From positions 1-6,037 of the forward strand of contig PWZK01000141.1 in the NCBI GenBank assembly GCA_003567495.1: DNA of 6,037 bases. Reading direction: 5' to 3'. Below, in pieces: positions 1 through 6,013 of the stretch. The position numbers were made by a program, and so were the translations under genes. The DNA is from Candidatus Brocadiaceae bacterium. GTDB lineage: Bacteria; Planctomycetota; Brocadiia; SM23-32. The notes below the pieces were generated by a model. The model did not search any database. It had not been told where the DNA came from and saw only the letters and a list, made by a program, of their open reading frames with translations. How positions within the stretch are numbered: the first letter of the stretch is position 1; each line of letters begins with the position of its first letter.

Positions 1-806
1 GCTCTGATGAAAAATTGTGCGTTCTTCCCGCCGGTGCACCCTATATCAGGCGCCTGATCCGCCTTTTTGCGCGCTTCTTTCCACCATGAGGGCCACCTCC
101 CGTCGCCTACAGCCGGTTTCAGGTAACGACTGATGCGATTCTGGCCGGTGCGTCCGTCAAAAGTGTTAATTACGAGACGTATGAGTTCCGCCGGCCGGGT
201 ATCTGCAAGAGCTTCAATTCGTTCCCTTTCAAACAGCACGAGCGCTCGTATATCGTCTTTCTGAAGCGGGTGCAGATTACCCAGACTGCTGACCGGTATA
301 ACTTTACTGCGCCCCTCCAGGCTGACTTCAAGTCCTTTTCCGCCTGCAACAGCTTCCACACGGCCTATCCTGGCCCCGGGGTCTTCACGAACATAGGTTC
401 CCGGCGGCATGTTTTCAATTTTTTTCAGGGATTCCAAAGCATCGGCAAGCGCAATGGCGGGGTTTTCCACGGTTGTAGCAAGGGCCGCTTCGCACCACGA
501 TTTGTCCCCGTAAACAGCGCGGTATATATCCGCATACTCCATGCGAAGCTCCTCGCTTTCGGGCAGGAAGCTGCATGCCTGTTCGACCGCTTTCAGGGCC
601 TCATAGCTTTTCGAGGCGTCCTGCATAGCCGAAAGCAGATAACTTACCAGCGATTGGGCCAGGGAGGAGTCGTGTTTTTTTGAAATTATACGCGCCGTAG
701 CCAGCATGTCGGGCCAGTCGGGCTCCGCAGCTTCGGCCGCCGCCATCCACTCGAGTTCCAGTGCATCTATATCGCCTTTTTGAGCGAGCCTTATGATAGT
801 ATCCAT
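1..806 (-). CDS. N-terminal part of a long GreA/GreB-family-like protein (partial, runs off left edge)
   Basis: An open frame of 268 codons begins at the ATG complementary to 804-806 and has no stop before the window edge, so the C-terminus is missing. Residues 1-130 look helical and repeat-like. Residues 137-200 look like a small beta-rich segment (GARIGRVEAV, GLEVSLEGRSKVIPV). Residues 203-256 contain 'PAELIRLVINTF' followed by 'PSWWKEARKKADQAPDIG' with a Trp pair at 241-242. From memory, this order matches the N-terminal extension of the long GreA-type factors of Chlamydiae and related bacteria, which precedes the Gre coiled coil and rescues backtracked RNA polymerase. The Gre domain itself would lie outside the window, so the function is inferred. 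A TAA lies eight codons upstream in frame, which makes this ATG the only ordinary start. No Shine-Dalgarno sequence precedes it. It follows the zinc-ribbon membrane gene by 37 bases and is probably cotranscribed. An uncharacterised protein sharing only this N-terminal module is the main alternative. Confidence 0.75.
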   Translation of the reverse strand, partial: MDTIIRLAQKGDIDALELEWMAAAEAAEPDWPDMLATARIISKKHDSSLAQSLVSYLLSAMQDASKSYEALKAVEQACSFLPESEELRMEYADIYRAVYGDKSWCEAALATTVENPAIALADALESLKKIENMPPGTYVREDPGARIGRVEAVAGGKGLEVSLEGRSKVIPVSSLGNLHPLQKDDIRALVLFERERIEALADTRPAELIRLVINTFDGRTGQNRISRYLKPAVGDGRWPSWWKEARKKADQAPDIGCTGGKNAQFFIR

Positions 807-843
807 TCGATAAATGTAGCCGTCAGTTTATGAAATATGGGGG

Positions 844-1884
844 TTATCCACCGCCTTTTCCGGGCAAATCTTCTTTCGGCACGCGCACGTCGGAGGATCC
901 GCATACGGGGCATGGTTGGTGATGATAGGGATTCCGGGCCGGGAAAAGATGCCCTTTCTCGCAGATACGTGCGGGATAGGCGGCTTCGACGCCGCATTTT
1001 GGGCACTCTATGGGGAAATTGGGCTCCCATTTAAGCTGGCTCGTCTCCCCGCACGAGTCGCATAGAGCAAGAAATCTATAGGGGGCTTCACGTCCCTGCC
1101 AGTACCATACCCCGGCGGCCAGCAGAAACAAAGAAGCTATAATCGCAACTTGTTTGAGTGCATATCTTTCTCCGCCAGTTCTTTGTACCGCTCTTTTGCG
1201 TTTTTTTATGCGCGGCGTTTTGCCCGTTATTTCACAGACGGTACTTAGCGGGCCCTGGCCCTTATTTTGCAATCTTCTGAGCAACGACACCACTTTGGAT
1301 TCGCCGAGGACATGCTTTTCGAGCATTATCTGGCAAAGCGGGGGGGTCTCATTGGCTTTTTTGGCAATTTTACGTTGCAATTGCAGCGCCTTTTCGACCT
1401 CTTCTTTCCCGGCCGAACCGGAATCTATTACGGCATCGGCAAACCACCGGTCCTCCGCGTCCGGACGCTCATTGCACAGGTATTCAAGCAGGCGGATGGC
1501 CTGTTTCTCCGTGATCCACCCTTCCTCTATCATGATTTTATGTATTGGCTGCGGATTTTCCTTAAGCCTTCGGTTCTGATTGACAAAGGCCTGATCGTAC
1601 TGTCGCGGCGTGATCAGACCGGCCCATTTTGTCCATTGTGCGAAACGGATATCCGCCTGAGCGTGTCCGCTGCTTCTATCGGCGATGCAGTAGTCCACCG
1701 CACCGCCGTCCGCCGGCAGCGGAGCAATATCGGCCTTGCGGCATTTTGGACATTGAATGCCCTTTCGCCACCTCCGGAGTTTAAAACGCCTCCCGCACCC
1801 TTCACACTCGGCGGCTACATAGCTGTGTCGCCCGCCGTCTGGCTGCATGTTTCCGTTTCCATTATCGCTCTTTTCGGTGCCCAT
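844..1884 (-). CDS. Single-pass membrane protein with zinc-ribbon-like Cys clusters at both ends
   Basis: This 346-residue protein is not one I recognise by name. Its N-terminus has a CxxC pair (C27, C30) and a second pair (C45, C48, 'CPKC'), as in a zinc ribbon. Residues about 80-136 and 147-206 look like two diverged helical repeats ('GLITPRQYDQAFVNQ', 'GWITEKQAIRLLEYL', 'GKEEVEKALQLQ'), similar in style to the MshEN/GspE N-terminal repeat. A basic stretch (226-243, KKRKR) precedes one hydrophobic segment at about 246-263. The C-terminal part carries C275/C278, C294/C297 ('CPKCG'), then C308, H312 and C325/C328 ('CPVCG'), which suggests one or two further metal ribbons. By the positive-inside rule the C-terminal ribbons would lie outside the cytoplasm, which is unusual. 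A GGAGG at 1891-1895 lies six bases before the ATG and fixes the start. It begins 18 bases after the amidotransferase stop. The function is unknown; a scaffold or sensory role is only a guess. Confidence 0.85.
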   Translation of the reverse strand: MGTEKSDNGNGNMQPDGGRHSYVAAECEGCGRRFKLRRWRKGIQCPKCRKADIAPLPADGGAVDYCIADRSSGHAQADIRFAQWTKWAGLITPRQYDQAFVNQNRRLKENPQPIHKIMIEEGWITEKQAIRLLEYLCNERPDAEDRWFADAVIDSGSAGKEEVEKALQLQRKIAKKANETPPLCQIMLEKHVLGESKVVSLLRRLQNKGQGPLSTVCEITGKTPRIKKRKRAVQRTGGERYALKQVAIIASLFLLAAGVWYWQGREAPYRFLALCDSCGETSQLKWEPNFPIECPKCGVEAAYPARICEKGHLFPARNPYHHQPCPVCGSSDVRVPKEDLPGKGGG

Positions 1885-1890
1885 TTTAAC

Positions 1891-1895
1891 CCTCC
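1891..1895 (-). promoter_or_regulatory. Strong ribosome-binding site of the zinc-ribbon membrane gene
   Basis: The minus strand reads GGAGG six bases before the ATG at 1884. It lies in the 18-base gap after the amidotransferase stop. This is the clearest Shine-Dalgarno sequence in the operon and contrasts with its absence before the next gene downstream. Confidence 0.75.
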
Positions 1896-1902
1896 GGCAT
1901 TT

Positions 1903-2493
1903 TTATGAAATATATGGGTTTGTCGCCGTTTTCATGTCGAGGAAATTTTTGAGCAATTTCGGACCTTCACCGGTCAGGAATGATTCAGGGTGAAACTGCA
2001 CGCCTTCCAGCATAAAATCTTTGTGTCTTATGCCCATAATTTCGTCTTTTTCAGCCCTGGCGCTTACTTCAAAACTATCCGGCAGCGAGTCTTCCGGCAC
2101 CGCAAGCGAATGGTAGCGGGTAGCCTCGAAGGGATTGGCCAGGCCCCGGAATATCGTCCGCCCGTCGTGCGAGATAGCGCTGGTCTTGCCGTGCATCAGC
2201 CGCCGGTGTCGAACAACTTCAGCCCCGAACGCGTGTGCGATGCACTGATGGCCCAGACAGACGCCGAGTATGGGCGTTTTGCCGGCGAAATGGCGTATTA
2301 TATCATTTGATACGCCCGATTCTCTGGGCGTGCAGGGACCAGGCGAGATGATAATGTGCCCCGGCCCCATGCGATCGGCTTCTTCCACACTTATCCGGTC
2401 ATTGCGATAAACCCTGATATCGGCGCCGAGCTCACCGAGACGCTGCACCAGGTTGTAGGTGAAGGAATCGTAATTGTCAATTATCAGGATCAT
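1903..2493 (-). CDS. pabA: PabA/TrpG glutamine amidotransferase (aminodeoxychorismate or anthranilate synthase component II)
   Basis: This class I glutamine amidotransferase has 196 residues, the normal family length. It hydrolyses glutamine and passes ammonia to a chorismate-binding partner, PabB (4-amino-4-deoxychorismate, folate) or TrpE (anthranilate, tryptophan), in the cytoplasm. The start 'MILIIDNYDSFTYNL' is typical. The oxyanion motif SPGP is at 50-53, the nucleophile elbow 'GVCLGHQ' puts the catalytic Cys at 79, and 'FHPES' gives His168 and Glu170, so the triad is complete. 'MHGKTS', 'FRGLANPFEATRYHSL' and 'EIMGIRH' resemble PabA closely, but TrpG shares most of these and one protein often serves both pathways. 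No pabB, trpE or trpD is in the window, so the partner must be encoded elsewhere. The ATG lies four bases after the fusA stop, with a purine-rich GGGAAGAG inside the fusA end, so translation is probably coupled to fusA. Confidence 0.95.
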   Translation of the reverse strand: MILIIDNYDSFTYNLVQRLGELGADIRVYRNDRISVEEADRMGPGHIIISPGPCTPRESGVSNDIIRHFAGKTPILGVCLGHQCIAHAFGAEVVRHRRLMHGKTSAISHDGRTIFRGLANPFEATRYHSLAVPEDSLPDSFEVSARAEKDEIMGIRHKDFMLEGVQFHPESFLTGEGPKLLKNFLDMKTATNPYIS

Positions 2494-2497
2494 TGTT

Positions 2498-4603
2498 CTA
2501 TTTCTCTTCCCTTTTTCGTCGCACTATTTCTTCGGCGATCTCGTGCGGCACCGGCTCGTAGTGTTCAAAACGCATATCGAAAGAGCCCCTGCCGCCGGTC
2601 ATGCCGCGCAATTCGGTGGCGTATCCGAACATGCCCGAGAGCGGGACCATACCGGAGATCGCCTGCACGTTACGCTCCCCGCGCTGCTCGATATTTGTTA
2701 TCCGTCCCCTGCGCGAGCAGATGCTGCCGGTGACGCTGCCGCTGTATTCTTCCGGCGTTATAATGTGCACCTCGCAAACCGGCTCGAGCAGCTGCGGTGA
2801 TGCCTGCATAAAAGCTTTCTTAAAGGCTACTTTTGCACAGGCATGGAATGCCTTTTCAGAGGAATCCACCTCGTGAAACGATCCGTCAACCAGATCCACC
2901 GCCAGATCCACGGCCGGCGTATCGGCATAAATCCCATCGGCCATAGCTTCTATGATACCTTTCTCAACGGACGGAATATACTCTTTTGGTATATTTCCGC
3001 CCCTGATTGAGTCTATGAACTCAAACCCGTCTCCAGGCTCGAGCGGCTCTATATTAAGTTCCACGTGAGCATATTGGCCGCGTCCGCCGGTTTGCTTCAC
3101 ATATTTATAATCTACCGAAGCAGGCTTCGTAATAGTTTCCCTGTATGCTACCTTGGGTTCGCCTATAGCCGGGTCGACCGAAAAATCACGGCGCAGCCGC
3201 TCACAGATTATATTCAGATGGAGCTCCCCCATGCCGCTTATTATGGTTTCGCCCGTTTCGCGGTCGTGGGCGACTGTAAATGTGGGGTCTTCGTCGGCAA
3301 GTTTGCCCAGCGCATCGAAAAGCTTGTCCCTCTCGGCGGCGGACTGCGGAGCGGCACTTATCGACAGCACAGGTGCCGGAAACTCGATTGCTTCCAGGTG
3401 CAGGGGGGCTTCTTCGGCGCAGAGTGTGTCTCCGGTGGTGGTTTCCGAGAGCCCCACGGCAACGCCGATCTCGCCGCATCTCAGCACTTCAAGGTTCTCA
3501 CGCCTGTCAGCATGCATCCGCATTAGCCGGCCAACCCTTTGCCGGGCATCTCTTGAAGAGTTATAGATATACGTGCCCACATTCATTTCGCCCGAATACA
3601 CGCGGACATAAACCATCTTACCCATATGACGATCGGAAACGACTTTGAAAGCCAGCGCCGCCAGGTGATCTTCGCCGGTATGTTCCCTTTCCACCTCTTT
3701 TTCCTCTCCATTCTCTTTCTTGACGCCGATCACGGGCGGCAGGTCGGCTGGGGAAGGCAGATAATCCACGACGGCATCCATCAGTCTCTGAACGCCCTTA
3801 TTTTTAAGGGCTGAACCGCAGAGAACCGGTATGACCTCTTTTGACAGGGTGGCGGCGCGCAGTGCCCTTCGGATCTCGCCAGGCTCCAGTGGCTCATCCA
3901 TGCAGTATTTTTCAAACAAACCCTCGTCCCATTCGCTGACCAGGTGCAGGAGATATTCGCGCCTTTTTTTGAACTCTTCCTCATAAGCATCCGGAACATC
4001 CTCTTCATGAAACGTGGCGCCCAGGTCCTTATCGTTGTAATAAACGGCCTTGCTTTCAACAATATCTATTATACCTGTAAAAACGTCGCCATCAAACATG
4101 GGTATGACTACCGGAACGGGTTTAATTTCCAGTCGTTCCCATATCTCCTGAGTCACCCTCTCAAAATTAGCTCCGGCCCTGTCCATTTTGTTTATAAACG
4201 CAATGGCAGGAACACCGTATTTTTCCGCCTGGCGCCATACGATCTCCGACTGTGGTTCAACGCCTCCCACTCCGCAAAAAAGCGCCACTACGCCGTCGAG
4301 GACGCGCAGCGAACGCTCCACCTCTACGGTGAAGTCAACATGCCCCGGAGTGTCTATCAGGTTAATAGTATGTCCACGCCAATCCGTTGAAGTGGCTGCA
4401 CTAACTATCGTAATGCCCCGCTCACGCTCCTGGTCCATCCAGTCCATGGTGGTGTTTCCGTCGTCGGTGCTGCCCATCCTGTGGGTTCTGCCGGTATAAT
4501 ACAGCATGCGTTCTGCTACGGTAGTTTTTCCGGCGTCTATGTGCGCCATAATCCCGATGTTGCGGAGGTTTTTCAGTTTCGTCCTGTTCTGTTCCTTGCC
4601 CAT
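2498..4603 (-). CDS. fusA: Translation elongation factor G
   Basis: This 701-residue protein is full length for EF-G, the GTPase that drives translocation of tRNA and mRNA on the ribosome, or in some paralogues ribosome recycling with RRF. The GTP-binding motifs are intact: P-loop AHIDAGKTT (20-28), switch I RGITI (62-66), DTPGH (84-88), NKMD (138-141) and CGSALK (262-267). Domain III has 'SGMGELHLNI' (456-465). Domain IV has 'QTGGRGQYAHV' (504-514) and its tip loop 'DGSFHEVDSSE' with His577, the counterpart of the decoding-site His in E. coli EF-G. The C-terminus has 'PLSGMFGYATELR' and 'GGRGSFDM'. An AAGGA at 4610-4614, six bases before the ATG, supports the start. No rpsL, rpsG or tuf is adjacent, so this is not the classic str operon. 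The 'FCGVGGVEPQSE' (109-120) and 'GSTDDGNTTMDW' (44-55) variants suggest the spd-type or mitochondrial-like branch, which would need a tree to confirm. Confidence 0.98.
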   Translation of the reverse strand: MGKEQNRTKLKNLRNIGIMAHIDAGKTTVAERMLYYTGRTHRMGSTDDGNTTMDWMDQERERGITIVSAATSTDWRGHTINLIDTPGHVDFTVEVERSLRVLDGVVALFCGVGGVEPQSEIVWRQAEKYGVPAIAFINKMDRAGANFERVTQEIWERLEIKPVPVVIPMFDGDVFTGIIDIVESKAVYYNDKDLGATFHEEDVPDAYEEEFKKRREYLLHLVSEWDEGLFEKYCMDEPLEPGEIRRALRAATLSKEVIPVLCGSALKNKGVQRLMDAVVDYLPSPADLPPVIGVKKENGEEKEVEREHTGEDHLAALAFKVVSDRHMGKMVYVRVYSGEMNVGTYIYNSSRDARQRVGRLMRMHADRRENLEVLRCGEIGVAVGLSETTTGDTLCAEEAPLHLEAIEFPAPVLSISAAPQSAAERDKLFDALGKLADEDPTFTVAHDRETGETIISGMGELHLNIICERLRRDFSVDPAIGEPKVAYRETITKPASVDYKYVKQTGGRGQYAHVELNIEPLEPGDGFEFIDSIRGGNIPKEYIPSVEKGIIEAMADGIYADTPAVDLAVDLVDGSFHEVDSSEKAFHACAKVAFKKAFMQASPQLLEPVCEVHIITPEEYSGSVTGSICSRRGRITNIEQRGERNVQAISGMVPLSGMFGYATELRGMTGGRGSFDMRFEHYEPVPHEIAEEIVRRKREEK

Positions 4604-4609
4604 TCTGAT

Positions 4610-4614
4610 TCCTT
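4610..4614 (-). promoter_or_regulatory. Ribosome-binding site of fusA
   Basis: The minus strand reads AAGGA six bases before the fusA ATG at 4603. It supports this start, which also gives the expected EF-G N-terminus. Confidence 0.65.
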
Positions 4615-4660
4615 GTAAAGGTTTTCCTTAGTTGTTTTAGTTTCCACGGTGAAGACGGGT

Positions 4661-4689
4661 ATTCTACCATTTCCAGACGTTTCGTTCAA
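4661..4689 (-). promoter_or_regulatory. Sigma70-type promoter candidate for the fusA operon
   Basis: On the minus strand, TTGAAC (-35, 4684-4689) and TAGAAT (-10, 4661-4666) are separated by exactly 17 bases. Both boxes match the consensus at four or five of six positions. Transcription would start near 4654, giving a leader of about 50 bases before the fusA start codon. This is a sequence match only. Confidence 0.5.
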
Positions 4690-4742
4690 CATGGACGGCA
4701 AAAACCTCTTTTCAAGGCACAACCTCCCCGCAAAAGGCGTTT

Positions 4743-4771
4743 TTGCAAGTTTGTATAAATTCGTTTACAAT
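4743..4771 (+). promoter_or_regulatory. Rightward promoter candidate for the minigene and HAD gene
   Basis: TTGCAA (-35, 4743-4748) and TACAAT (-10, 4766-4771) are 17 bases apart and each differs little from consensus. A start near 4778 would give a leader of about 48 bases before the 10-codon frame at 4826 and about 110 before the HAD ATG. Confidence 0.45.
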
Positions 4772-4780
4772 AGCTGTAAA
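4752..4780 (-). promoter_or_regulatory. Second, upstream promoter candidate for the fusA operon
   Basis: On the minus strand, TTTACA (-35, 4775-4780) and TATACA (-10, 4752-4757) are 17 bases apart. The pair lies about 90 bases upstream of the first fusA promoter candidate and overlaps the rightward promoter candidate, so use of one could interfere with the other. The local sequence is A+T-rich, which raises the chance of a fortuitous match. Confidence 0.35.
4764..4780. promoter_or_regulatory. TTTACA-N5-TGTAAA inverted repeat, candidate operator
   Basis: Two perfect 6-base arms (4764-4769 and 4775-4780) are separated by five bases, about one and a half helical turns from end to end. The repeat covers the -10 box of the rightward promoter candidate and the -35 box of the upstream leftward one. 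This is where a dimeric repressor could act on both. No regulator gene is visible in the window, and short A+T-rich palindromes also occur by chance. Confidence 0.3.
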
Positions 4781-4825
4781 TCCTCAGCGAACCCCGTATC
4801 GTCATTGAAAGAAGGAGAACCACAG

Positions 4826-4858
4826 ATGTACACTGATATTATTTTTCAAAGAATGTGA
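4826..4858 (+). CDS. Ten-codon minigene with strong ribosome-binding site upstream of the HAD gene
   Basis: An AAGGAG at 4812-4817 lies eight bases before an ATG that opens the short frame MYTDIIFQRM and stops at TGA (4856-4858). This is the best Shine-Dalgarno arrangement on the plus strand, better than anything before the HAD ATG at 4887. It could be a translated leader peptide whose termination helps reinitiation at the HAD gene 28 bases later. It could also be the true HAD start linked by a +1 shift, because the HAD frame is open from 4809 onward. The peptide shows no run of a single amino acid such as those seen in attenuation leaders. Whether it is translated is unknown. Confidence 0.35.
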   Translation: MYTDIIFQRM

Positions 4859-4861
4859 AAG

Positions 4862-4877
4862 GGTTTTTTCAAAAACC
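4862..4877 (+). promoter_or_regulatory. Small hairpin between the minigene stop and the HAD start codon
   Basis: GGTTTT (4862-4867) can pair with AAAACC (4872-4877) around a four-base loop. The stem is weak, with four A-T pairs. It occupies the spot where a Shine-Dalgarno sequence for the HAD ATG at 4887 would be expected, so it may tune initiation or mean nothing. Confidence 0.25.
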
Positions 4878-4886
4878 TATATACAA

Positions 4887-5822
4887 ATGGCCAAATATCC
4901 AGACAAACCAGACATATCGGCCGCCGGGGCGAGCAGCCTTGTTGAAGTTATCCGTGACCGTTCAAGGCCACTCCAGCCGATCGAAACGGGCCGGGCCACT
5001 AAACTGCCTGCGCCTGGGGTGATCAGGGCGGTGCTTTTTGACGTTTACGGGACGCTGCTGGTTTCCGGGTCCGGCGACGTAGGCACCGCACGAGAGTCCA
5101 GCCGCACCGGTGCTCTGCAAAGGGCTCTGTATCGAAGCGGCATCGAAACCAAAAGCCGCTCCGCCGTTGCAGAGGGGACCGAACTGCTGTTTTATCATAT
5201 TAAACAGCATCACTCCGATATGCGAAGGCGGGGGATTATGAGCCCCGAAGTCGATATTCTCACAATATGGAGACACGTCCTGGCCGGGCTTCTCGACCGC
5301 GGGCTTATTGCGAATATTCCCGACACAAAAACTATCCGGCGGCTCGCGGTGGAGTATGAATGCGAGGCCAACCCCGCGTGGCCGATGCCTCATGCACGCG
5401 ATACCATCGAGACGCTTTCACGATGCGGAAAAATGCTGGGGATAATATCCAACGCACAGTTTTTTACCCCTCTGTTTTTTCAGGCTTTCTTTGAAACCGA
5501 CATCCCAGGACTCGGATTCAGCGAAAATCTGTGTTTCTGGTCCTGGCAGCACGGCATTGCCAAACCCTCACCTGCACTGCACGAGAAAGCAGCCGCTTCT
5601 CTCAAAGACGAATATAACATAGAGACGCCGGAGGCGCTCTATGTGGGAAACGACATGCTGAACGACATACTGCCTGCGCACGAGCTGGGCTTCAAAACCG
5701 TGCTTTTTGCCGGTGACAGGCGCTCTCTGCGGCTGCGCGACGACCGGAGGGACGGCCAGAACGTCGTCGCTGACGCCGTAATCACCGATCTGAGACAGCT
5801 GCAAAAGCTTTTCCGGCAATAA
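4887..5822 (+). CDS. HAD-superfamily hydrolase, haloacid-dehalogenase-like
   Basis: This 311-residue protein is predicted to be a cytoplasmic hydrolase using an aspartyl-enzyme intermediate. Motif I is 'VLFDVYGTLL' with nucleophile Asp52; the usual second Asp (DxD) is Tyr54, as in D-2-haloacid dehalogenases. Motif II is 'GIISNAQ' (Ser188-Asn189), motif III is Lys226 in 'GIAKPSP', and motif IV is 'YVGNDMLNDILPA' with Asp256 and Asp260. The helical cap lies at about 75-165. Residues 1-45 precede the core as a non-domain extension, and the total is longer than the roughly 220-240 residues of a simple haloacid dehalogenase. The substrate cannot be named: a phosphatase remains possible because DxY variants occur outside dehalogenases. 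No Shine-Dalgarno sequence precedes this ATG, and the frame is open upstream to 4809, so the N-terminus is uncertain. It is transcribed divergently from the fusA operon and has no partner gene in the window. Confidence 0.9.
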   Translation: MAKYPDKPDISAAGASSLVEVIRDRSRPLQPIETGRATKLPAPGVIRAVLFDVYGTLLVSGSGDVGTARESSRTGALQRALYRSGIETKSRSAVAEGTELLFYHIKQHHSDMRRRGIMSPEVDILTIWRHVLAGLLDRGLIANIPDTKTIRRLAVEYECEANPAWPMPHARDTIETLSRCGKMLGIISNAQFFTPLFFQAFFETDIPGLGFSENLCFWSWQHGIAKPSPALHEKAAASLKDEYNIETPEALYVGNDMLNDILPAHELGFKTVLFAGDRRSLRLRDDRRDGQNVVADAVITDLRQLQKLFRQ

Positions 5823-5904
5823 GCGGGGGTTTGGTCTGCTGAATATGATCCAGCCGGAATTTATGTATCCCGATGGTACGATCGCCGGCTGATGGGCCCG
5901 TTGC

Positions 5905-5935
5905 AAAAAAAGAATAATAGGACTTATAGGTCCTA
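5905..5935 (-). terminator. Possible intrinsic terminator for a leftward gene beyond the right edge
   Basis: On the minus strand, TAGGAC and GTCCTA (5930-5935 and 5918-5923) form a 6-bp stem with a six-base loop. A U-rich stretch ending in seven T residues follows (complement of 5905-5911). The stem is short and only half G+C. In the rightward direction the same hairpin is not followed by T residues, so it would serve a gene converging on the HAD gene. Confidence 0.3.
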
Positions 5936-5947
5936 ACCCGGACAAGC

Positions 5948-6013
5948 CGGAATCTGGAATGAGGAATGTGGAATGTGAAATAATGTGGAATGAGGAATGA
6001 GAAATGAGGAATG
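5948..6013. repeat. Imperfect 7-base tandem repeat, unit (T/A)GGAATG
   Basis: Units run at 5955-5961, 5962-5968, 5969-5975, then a 10-base irregular copy at 5976-5985, then 5986-5992, 5993-5999, 6000-6006 and 6007-6013. A degenerate first unit lies at 5948-5954. Variation is mainly T or A at the first position, with one G-to-A change in the unit at 6000. The period does not match any reading frame in use here. The array may decay or continue just past 6013. Confidence 0.85.

Noticed and set aside
1267..1908. A 213-codon plus-strand frame opposite the zinc-ribbon membrane gene
   Set aside because: It lies almost entirely antisense to a gene with clear Cys motifs and a strong ribosome-binding site, and shows no recognisable domain.
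3065..3526. A 153-codon plus-strand frame, with others alongside, opposite fusA
   Set aside because: They are antisense shadows of a certain EF-G gene and carry no domain of their own.
4730..4746. GCAAAA/TTTTGC hairpin upstream of the rightward promoter
   Set aside because: The stem is mostly A-T, lies in A+T-rich spacer, and has no position that suggests a role.
4649..4858. A 69-codon plus-strand frame that ends at the same stop as the minigene
   Set aside because: Its first two thirds cover the promoter candidates and A+T-rich spacer, its ATG has no ribosome-binding site, and the residues look like no protein. Only the last ten codons have a real start signal.
5851..5891. CAGCCGG/CCGGCTG inverted repeat as a terminator for the HAD gene
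   Set aside because: The 27-base loop is long and no T-run follows on the plus strand, so it does not look like an intrinsic terminator.
5845..5892. A 15-codon plus-strand frame after the HAD gene
   Set aside because: It has no ribosome-binding site and can easily occur by chance.
5568..5945. A 125-codon minus-strand frame covering the HAD gene end and downstream spacer
   Set aside because: It overlaps HAD motifs III and IV on the opposite strand, has no start signal, and the residues show no family pattern.
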